A DNA stretch of 10,655 nucleotides from Actinomycetota bacterium. Lineage in GTDB: Bacteria; Actinomycetota; Humimicrobiia; Humimicrobiales; Humimicrobiaceae. Positions 6,091 through 10,655 of this stretch are shown here, one piece after another. A program made the translations under genes and the position numbers. The stretch lies in the NCBI GenBank assembly GCA_023488645.1, contig JAMDDL010000205.1, positions 1 to 10,655 of the forward strand. Reading direction: 5' to 3'. Position 1 is the stretch's first letter. Each line of letters begins with the position of its first letter. The notes under the pieces are model-generated. The model worked only from the letters and a program-made list of their open reading frames with translations. It was not told where the DNA came from and ran no database searches.

Positions 6091-7275
6091 TAAATTCATT
6101 GCTCTTACCGTTTCCTTTACGTCGTGCACTCTTATAAGATTTGCACCATTTAAAACACACATTACAGCAACTGCAATACTGTTTTCCAGCCTTTCCTGCG
6201 GTAAAAGTCCTGACAGCGCGCCTGTAAAGGATTTTCTTGATGCTCCTATCAAAATCGGATAACCCAGTGATTTAAAATCAGCCAGTTTTTTTATAATAAT
6301 AAAATTATCTTCAAGATTTTTTCCAAATCCAAGACCCGGGTCAATAATAATATTTTCAGGTCTTATTCCATTTTTTACTGCCATATCTGTCTGAACCTTA
6401 AAAAAATCATAAATTTCCTGTATCACATCATCATAAACAGGGTTTTCCTGCATATCCAGGGGAGTACCTTTCATGTGCATCAATACCAGACCTGCTTTTG
6501 AATCTGCGGCGACTTTTTTCATATTATCGTCAAGGACCAGCCCGCTTATGTCATTTATTATGTCTGCACCAGCTTTTAGAGCTTCACGGACAACCTCGCT
6601 TCTGTATGAATCTATTGAAATCAGAATATCGTGATTTTTTTTAATATAACTTATCGCAGGAATTACCCTTTCAATCTCTTCCGCAACACTTACAGGTTGG
6701 GAACCAGGCCTTGTTGACATTCCCCCCACGTCAATTATATGCGCACCTTCTGAAACAATCTCATCTGTCCTTGCATATGCTTTTTTAAGATTAAAATATT
6801 TTCCTCCATCAAAAAAGGAATCAGGGGTAACATTTAAAATACCCATGATTGCAACTTCTTTTTTTAGATTAAAATTCTTTGTACCTATTTTCAGGGAATT
6901 TTCTTTTTGAAATTTTTCAAGATTATCCAGAAAATCCTCAAGCTCATGCGACAGGGCTTTCAAACCGAATGGCTGTATCCTTATTTTTTCCGCAAGACTT
7001 CTGACATTTTTTATCGTGCCAAAAATTATAACATCGGATTTTTCATGAGGAGAATCCAGTGTATCTCTGGAGGTAACAACATCTCCATCTCTTGCAAGCA
7101 TTTCCTGCTTTAATATATTTGCAGCTTTGTTATCAACATTATTTATCTTTATGGCGATATTGACAAATTTGTCAGACATTATTTTTGCGCCGGGGGCAGT
7201 TGCACCGATTTTTGCAAATTCCCTATATGCATCTGATTTGTCTTTTATGAATAACTGTCTGATTTTATAAGACAT
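6067..7275 (-). CDS. folP: Dihydropteroate synthase with N-terminal extension
   Basis: Condenses 6-hydroxymethyl-dihydropterin pyrophosphate with p-aminobenzoate to give dihydropteroate; this is the sulfonamide target. The TIM-barrel enzyme occupies about 138-402. Its motifs are MGILNVTPDSFFDGG (144-158), IDVGGMSTRPGS (181-192), ISIDSYRSEV (219-228), GADIINDISG (236-245), LMHMKGTP (265-272), IDPGLGFGKN (311-320), IGASRKSF (343-350) and RVHDVKE (382-388). Met186 replaces the frequent Glu of GGESTRPG; other residues are known there. At 402 residues it is about 130 longer than the usual enzyme. The extra N-terminal part (about 1-115) contains GATAPGAKIM and AANILKQEML and looks like a folded alpha/beta domain. 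I recall similar long forms in some anaerobes, but its role is unknown to me. The ATG is 17 bp after the folE stop, with a weak ribosome site. Confidence 0.95.
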   Translation of the reverse strand: MSYKIRQLFIKDKSDAYREFAKIGATAPGAKIMSDKFVNIAIKINNVDNKAANILKQEMLARDGDVVTSRDTLDSPHEKSDVIIFGTIKNVRSLAEKIRIQPFGLKALSHELEDFLDNLEKFQKENSLKIGTKNFNLKKEVAIMGILNVTPDSFFDGGKYFNLKKAYARTDEIVSEGAHIIDVGGMSTRPGSQPVSVAEEIERVIPAISYIKKNHDILISIDSYRSEVVREALKAGADIINDISGLVLDDNMKKVAADSKAGLVLMHMKGTPLDMQENPVYDDVIQEIYDFFKVQTDMAVKNGIRPENIIIDPGLGFGKNLEDNFIIIKKLADFKSLGYPILIGASRKSFTGALSGLLPQERLENSIAVAVMCVLNGANLIRVHDVKETVRAMNLVKAIQNA

Positions 7276-7292
7276 ACTTTTTAAGTTAAGGT

Positions 7293-7859
7293 TTATCTGC
7301 TGTCCCTGATCAGTGCAAATGCTTCAGCTCTTGAAGCTGCATTTCTTCTGAATACTCCTCTTACGGCAGAAGTTATTGTAACAGTTTTTGGTTTCTTTAC
7401 GCCCCTCATGCTCATGCATAAATGCTCCGCCTCTACAATAACCAGAACGGCTCTTGCCTCCAGTTTTGCTTCCAGCGTATTGGCAACAATAGTTGTAAGC
7501 CTTTCCTGAACCTGAGGTCTTTTTGCCACAATATCAAACAATCTTGTAATCTTGGACAAACCTGCAATTTCTCCCTTGACATTAGGGATATAAGCAACAT
7601 GAGCTTTTCCAATAAAGGGAATCATATGATGTTCACACACAGAGTAAAAAGGGATATCCTTAATTACAATAATCTCATCATGATTTTCATCAAACATTGT
7701 TTTTATAACTGAAGAAGGGTCTTTATTTATTCCGGAAAATATTTCTTCATACATAGCAGCTACTCTTCTCGGGGTATCCTTAAGGCCTTCTCTTTCAAGA
7801 TTTTCACCAATACCTTTTAAGATCAGCCTGACGCCTTCTTCAATTAGTTTTCTATCCAA
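7293..7859 (-). CDS. folE: GTP cyclohydrolase I
   Basis: Zinc enzyme that converts GTP to 7,8-dihydroneopterin triphosphate, the entry step of folate synthesis. The 188 residues fit the family. All three zinc ligands are visible: Cys75 and His78 in SVCEHHMIPF, and Cys148 in AEHLCMSMRG. Other family motifs are the N-terminal GLKDTPRRVA (25-34), GKAHVAYIP (84-92), GLSKITRL (100-107) and RPQVQERLT (114-122). The TITSAVRG motif (161-168) is also present. The start codon is TTG, preceded by AAGG five nt upstream; no ATG lies nearby that would keep the conserved N-terminal helix. The gene follows ftsH by 37 bp and precedes folP by 17 bp, so the folate genes probably share a transcript. Confidence 0.96.
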   Translation of the reverse strand: MDRKLIEEGVRLILKGIGENLEREGLKDTPRRVAAMYEEIFSGINKDPSSVIKTMFDENHDEIIVIKDIPFYSVCEHHMIPFIGKAHVAYIPNVKGEIAGLSKITRLFDIVAKRPQVQERLTTIVANTLEAKLEARAVLVIVEAEHLCMSMRGVKKPKTVTITSAVRGVFRRNAASRAEAFALIRDSR

Positions 7860-7868
7860 TTAAACCTT
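7857..7868 (-). promoter_or_regulatory. folE: Ribosome site and TTG start of folE
   Basis: AAGG (7865-7868) stands five nt before TTG (7857-7859). The frame and the conserved N-terminus leave TTG as the only reasonable start. A TTG start usually lowers initiation, which may tune folE relative to ftsH. Confidence 0.7.
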
Positions 7869-7896
7869 ATTTCTATTAAAATGAATATTTTTAAAT

Positions 7897-9834
7897 TTAA
7901 TGACTGTCTTTTTTAAGGCTTTCTTTACCGGCTGCAGTGACAGGTTCTGCCACAGATGTCTTTGGAGATTTTTTGGTTCTCCCGGGTTTTTCCTGTTTAT
8001 TCTCAACAGATTTAAAACCTTCGGATTTTTTTATATTAAGTTTACCAAGGATTTCAACTACTTCTTCCTTGTTTAAGGTTTCCTTTTCAATTAATTTTTC
8101 TGACAGTTCCTTTAAAATAGCATCATTTTGAATTAACAGTTCTCTTGCATCATTGTAGCTGTTTTCAATAATCTGGTGAACTTCATCATCTATTACAGAA
8201 GCAATCTTATCACTGTAATGAGGTCTTGATATAAGCTGATTACCCAGAAAGACTTCGTCAGCTTCACCTTTAAAAGCTACAGGACCTAATTTATCGCTCA
8301 TTCCAAAGTCAGTGACCATCTGTCTTGTAAGTTTTGTTGCCCTGTCTATATCATTTTCAGCACCACTCGTAATATCATTAAATACTATCGCTTCTGCAAC
8401 ACGTCCGCCAAGCAGCATCTTTATATTATCAAGAATCTCTGTTTTTGACTTAAGAAATCTGTCTTCTTCAGGAAGAGTTATGGTATATCCAAGAGCTCTT
8501 CCCCTTGAAATTATAGATATTTTATAAACCGGATCAGTATTGGGAAGAATATATGCCAGTAACGCATGGCCGGCTTCGTGATAAGCAATAATCCTTTTTT
8601 CTTTTTCAGAAATAACCCTTGCCTTCTTTTCAGGTCCTGCAATTACTCTTTCAACTGCCTGTTCTATCTCAAACATGCTTATTTTTTTCTTGTTATGTCT
8701 TGCAGCCAGAAGAGAAGCTTCATTAAACAAGTTTGCAAGATCAGCTCCGGTAAAACCCGGCGTTTGTTTTGCAATTGTTTTAAATATTACATCCCTATCC
8801 AGAGGTTTGCCTCTGCCATGAACTTCAAGTATTTTTTCTCTTCCGACCAGATCAGGCCGGTCTACCATAATCTGCCTGTCAAATCTGCCAGGTCTTAACA
8901 AAGCAGGGTCAAGTATGTCAGGCCTGTTGGTTGCAGCAATTAAAATTACCGTACTGTCTGCATCAAATCCATCCATTTCCACAAGAAGCTGGTTAAGAGT
9001 TTGTTCTCTTTCATCATGACCGCCGCCAAGACCTGCTCCTCTGTGTCTTCCCACTGCATCAATTTCATCCATAAAGATGATTGAAGGTTGAGTTGCTTTT
9101 GCCTGTGCAAATAGATCCCTTACTCTTGAAGCACCTACACCTACAAACATTTCAACAAATTCTGAACCTGAAATACTGTAAAACGGAACTCCTGCTTCTC
9201 CTGCAACTGCACGTGCCAGCAATGTCTTTCCCGTACCTGGAGGACCATAAAGTAAAACTCCTTTGGGTATTTTTGCCCCCATTGCCTTAAATTTTCCAGG
9301 ATTTTCAAGAAACTCTTCAATTTCTTTCAGCTCTTCTACAGCTTCATCAACCCCGGCAACATCCTTAAAAGTAACCTTATTTTTACCTTTTCCTGCTATT
9401 CTGGCTCTGCTTTTGCCGAACTGCATTACTTTTGAGCCTCCACCCTGCATCTGATTAAAAAGAAAGAATATCAGACCGAACATTATCAGGAACGGAAGAG
9501 CTCCCACAAGAATCTGTATCCATATCGACTGTTTCTGGTTATCTACCTTAAAGGGAATATTTTTATCTATGAGAAATTTTGAAATATCATAATCAGCCAG
9601 AAAGGACACCCTGAATTTAGAATTATCCTTCAACTGGCCCTCAATTAACTTGTCATCCCCTTTTATCACGAGAGGACTGTTGGTATCTATTTCATTTTGA
9701 TTAACTTTGGCAATAAATTCCGTTAAGTTTAAATCTCTTATCTGTGGTGCAAGAAATAACGGATTTCTGAAGATAAAGAACATCACCACTATAAGCAATA
9801 TTAAAAGCAATATATTTTTTAAATTTCTTTTCAA
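7897..9834 (-). CDS. ftsH: ATP-dependent zinc metalloprotease FtsH
   Basis: Membrane-anchored AAA+ protease that extracts and degrades damaged membrane proteins and short-lived regulators as a hexamer. Order: membrane segment 1 (about 7-23), an extracytoplasmic domain (about 25-100), membrane segment 2 (about 104-127) and the AAA domain. The AAA domain shows Walker A GPPGTGKT (197-204), pore motif FVG (230-232), Walker B IIFMDEID (252-259) and the second region of homology, ATNRPDILDP to RPGRFDR (301-320). The protease domain has HEAGH (419-423) and the third zinc ligand Asp495 in GAENDID. The length of 645 residues is typical. The last 45 or so are lysine-rich and disordered. The start is TTG: an in-frame stop lies just upstream, and the next ATG (residue 18) would break membrane segment 1. 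It lies between hpt and folE, the usual hpt-ftsH pair. Confidence 0.98.
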   Translation of the reverse strand: MKRNLKNILLLILLIVVMFFIFRNPLFLAPQIRDLNLTEFIAKVNQNEIDTNSPLVIKGDDKLIEGQLKDNSKFRVSFLADYDISKFLIDKNIPFKVDNQKQSIWIQILVGALPFLIMFGLIFFLFNQMQGGGSKVMQFGKSRARIAGKGKNKVTFKDVAGVDEAVEELKEIEEFLENPGKFKAMGAKIPKGVLLYGPPGTGKTLLARAVAGEAGVPFYSISGSEFVEMFVGVGASRVRDLFAQAKATQPSIIFMDEIDAVGRHRGAGLGGGHDEREQTLNQLLVEMDGFDADSTVILIAATNRPDILDPALLRPGRFDRQIMVDRPDLVGREKILEVHGRGKPLDRDVIFKTIAKQTPGFTGADLANLFNEASLLAARHNKKKISMFEIEQAVERVIAGPEKKARVISEKEKRIIAYHEAGHALLAYILPNTDPVYKISIISRGRALGYTITLPEEDRFLKSKTEILDNIKMLLGGRVAEAIVFNDITSGAENDIDRATKLTRQMVTDFGMSDKLGPVAFKGEADEVFLGNQLISRPHYSDKIASVIDDEVHQIIENSYNDARELLIQNDAILKELSEKLIEKETLNKEEVVEILGKLNIKKSEGFKSVENKQEKPGRTKKSPKTSVAEPVTAAGKESLKKDSH

Positions 9835-9850
9835 ATCAATTCAACTCCTG
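9832..9850 (-). promoter_or_regulatory. ftsH: Ribosome site and TTG start of ftsH
   Basis: CAGGAG (9845-9850) lies 10 nt before TTG (9832-9834). Two other TTG triplets stand closer to the CAGGAG, but both are out of frame and meet a stop at once. The in-frame TTG keeps the normal FtsH beginning, K-R-N-L-K-N. Confidence 0.65.
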
Positions 9851-9860
9851 TTTATTAAAA

Positions 9861-9881
9861 TTCAATTTCCCCTTAATTGAA
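9861..9881 (-). other. Hairpin in the ftsH leader
   Basis: On the minus strand TTCAATT and AATTGAA form a perfect 7-bp inverted repeat around the loop AAGGGGA, followed by TTTT. It lies about 26 nt before the ftsH start. It could be a weak terminator or attenuator after hpt, or a structured leader element. The stem has only one G-C pair, so its stability is doubtful. Confidence 0.3.
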
Positions 9882-9951
9882 GTACCTTTTCGTTTTAAAA
9901 AATTTTTGTCAAGGTCTCCAAAAAATTAGTTCCCGCATAAGCTAAATGCAT

Positions 9952-9980
9952 ATAATATAATATTTAATCTGTATTTTCAA
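9952..9980 (-). promoter_or_regulatory. ftsH: Probable sigma-A promoter for ftsH and the folate genes
   Basis: TTGAAA (9975-9980, five of six) and TATTAT (9952-9957, five of six) are separated by exactly 17 bp on the minus strand. The -35 box lies in the last codons of hpt and the -10 box just after its stop. Transcription would start near 9945 and give a leader of about 110 nt. This is the best-matching promoter I found in the window. Confidence 0.5.
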
Positions 9981-10521
9981 TATATCCGATATACGGCAGA
10001 TTCCTGTAGTTCTCAGAATAATCAAGCCCGTAACCTACCACAAATTTATTGGGAATATTAAAACCCTTGTACCTGATTTTATTTTTAAATTTACCGGGAA
10101 CATCTTTATCAAGCAATGCACAAATCTCAATACTTTTTGGATTTCTTGCTTCAATATTCTTAACCAGATAGTTAAGTGTTCTTCCCGAATCAATTATATC
10201 TTCTATTATTAATACATCCCTGTTTTCAATACTGTAATCCAGATCCTTTGTAATTCTTACAACACCTGAACTCACCATTGAATCACCATAACTTGATACA
10301 GCCATAAAATCAAAAATTACAGGAACGGATATTTTTCTGCACAAATCAGCAATAAATATAAAAGAACCTTTCAGCACAGCAATCAGAACAGGATTTTTAC
10401 CCTTGTAATCCCTTGAAATAGCAGATCCAAGTTCATTTACTTTTTCCTGCAGCACTTTCTCGGAAAATAATATCTTTATACTTCTTTTTAATTTCAGCTT
10501 TCTGGAAGCAAGTTGATCCAT
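9964..10521 (-). CDS. hpt: Hypoxanthine phosphoribosyltransferase
   Basis: Purine salvage enzyme that joins hypoxanthine or guanine to PRPP, giving IMP or GMP. The 185 residues match bacterial HPRT. Motifs: LKGSFIFIADL (50-60, the loop with the Lys-Gly cis-peptide), SSYGDS (76-81, the mobile loop), the PRPP-binding VLIIEDIIDSGRTL (103-116, with Glu107, Asp108 and Asp111) and NKFVVGYGLDY (158-168, with the purine-contacting Lys159). The ATG is preceded by GAGGTG about two nt upstream, a slightly short spacing. It is followed by ftsH after 129 bp. In many bacteria tilS lies directly upstream, but no TilS sequence is visible in the 134 bp before it here. Confidence 0.97.
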   Translation of the reverse strand: MDQLASRKLKLKRSIKILFSEKVLQEKVNELGSAISRDYKGKNPVLIAVLKGSFIFIADLCRKISVPVIFDFMAVSSYGDSMVSSGVVRITKDLDYSIENRDVLIIEDIIDSGRTLNYLVKNIEARNPKSIEICALLDKDVPGKFKNKIRYKGFNIPNKFVVGYGLDYSENYRNLPYIGYIENTD

Positions 10522-10609
10522 CGCACCTCATTTGTTTAAAAAAATATTAATTTAAATAATTTAAAACACAAAGCAATGCATACTAATCCGCATAATTTCA
10601 CCACTATTA

Positions 10610-10641
10610 ATTATATTACAAAATAAATAAATTGTTTCCAA
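10610..10641 (-). promoter_or_regulatory. hpt: Weak candidate promoter for hpt
   Basis: A perfect TATAAT (10610-10615) stands about 90 bp before the hpt ATG. The only fair -35 box, TTGGAA (10636-10641), is 20 bp away, which is longer than usual. The rest of 10522-10655 is A+T-rich, and I see nothing else convincing in it. Confidence 0.25.
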
Positions 10642-10655
10642 ATAATTAAAAATCA

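Noticed and set aside
6067..7275. FolP as a sulfonamide-resistant (Sul-type) enzyme.
   Set aside because: It sits in a chromosomal folate cluster, has the normal VTPDSFFDGG loop and shows no sign of transfer.
8312..9454. Several plus-strand open frames of 60-110 codons opposite ftsH, and others opposite dusB, coaX, cbiM, folP and folE.
   Set aside because: They lie antisense to clearly conserved genes and show no recognisable domain.
9907..9912. Perfect TTGACA on the minus strand in the ftsH leader, as a second ftsH promoter.
   Set aside because: Nothing resembling a -10 box stands 16-18 bp downstream.
10561..10593. Ten-codon minus-strand frame starting ATG with GGTG upstream, before hpt.
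   Set aside because: Too short to judge. No codon bias, conservation evidence or attenuator structure supports a leader peptide.
10561..10655. Minus-strand frame open from the right edge for 30 codons, ending in TAA before hpt; could be the end of an upstream gene such as tilS.
   Set aside because: The peptide shows no TilS or other family feature, and a 30-codon open frame at the edge can arise by chance.

Overview
The window comes from an A+T-rich bacterium, roughly two thirds A+T by eye. It holds eleven protein genes, all read from the minus strand and tightly packed. The longest non-coding stretch is about 170 bp. In transcription order (right to left) they are hpt, ftsH, folE, folP, a folB-folK fusion, an ECF metal transporter (cbiM, a PDGLE subunit, cbiQ, cbiO), coaX, and dusB. 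dusB runs off the left edge of the window. The run hpt-ftsH-folE-folP-folB-folK resembles the order I remember from Actinobacteria. Having coaX, the fol genes and dusB close to hpt-ftsH also recalls Firmicutes. I can only infer a Gram-positive-type lineage, possibly an anaerobe with nickel enzymes, and cannot name a genus.

Right part (5104-10655): hpt makes IMP/GMP by purine salvage. ftsH is the membrane AAA+ zinc protease. folE, folP and folBK supply four activities of tetrahydrofolate synthesis: GTP cyclohydrolase I, dihydropteroate synthase, dihydroneopterin aldolase and HPPK. A good sigma-A-type promoter lies over the 3' end of hpt and could drive ftsH and the folate genes. Both ftsH and folE start with TTG.

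Middle part (2144-5103): a four-gene energy-coupling-factor transporter for Ni2+ or Co2+. It comprises the metal-binding membrane subunit CbiM/NikM, a small PDGLE-domain subunit, the transmembrane coupling subunit CbiQ/NikQ and the ATPase CbiO/NikO. Between folBK and cbiM lies a perfect 8-bp inverted repeat, GTGTTACT-N11-AGTAACAC. It matches the form I remember for NikR operators outside the enterobacteria and overlaps a possible -10 box. This points to nickel as substrate and to nickel-dependent repression. No cobalamin riboswitch is visible.

Left part (1-1986): coaX (type III pantothenate kinase, first step of CoA synthesis) is followed after 3 bp by dusB (tRNA dihydrouridine synthase). A weak candidate promoter and a strong ribosome site precede coaX.

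Most of the window is conserved housekeeping. I see no mobile element, CRISPR array, RNA gene or defence-like system. The points most worth a second look are the NikR-like operator, the long N-terminal extensions on FolP and DusB, and a decayed 30-bp tandem copy of the folP 3' end.
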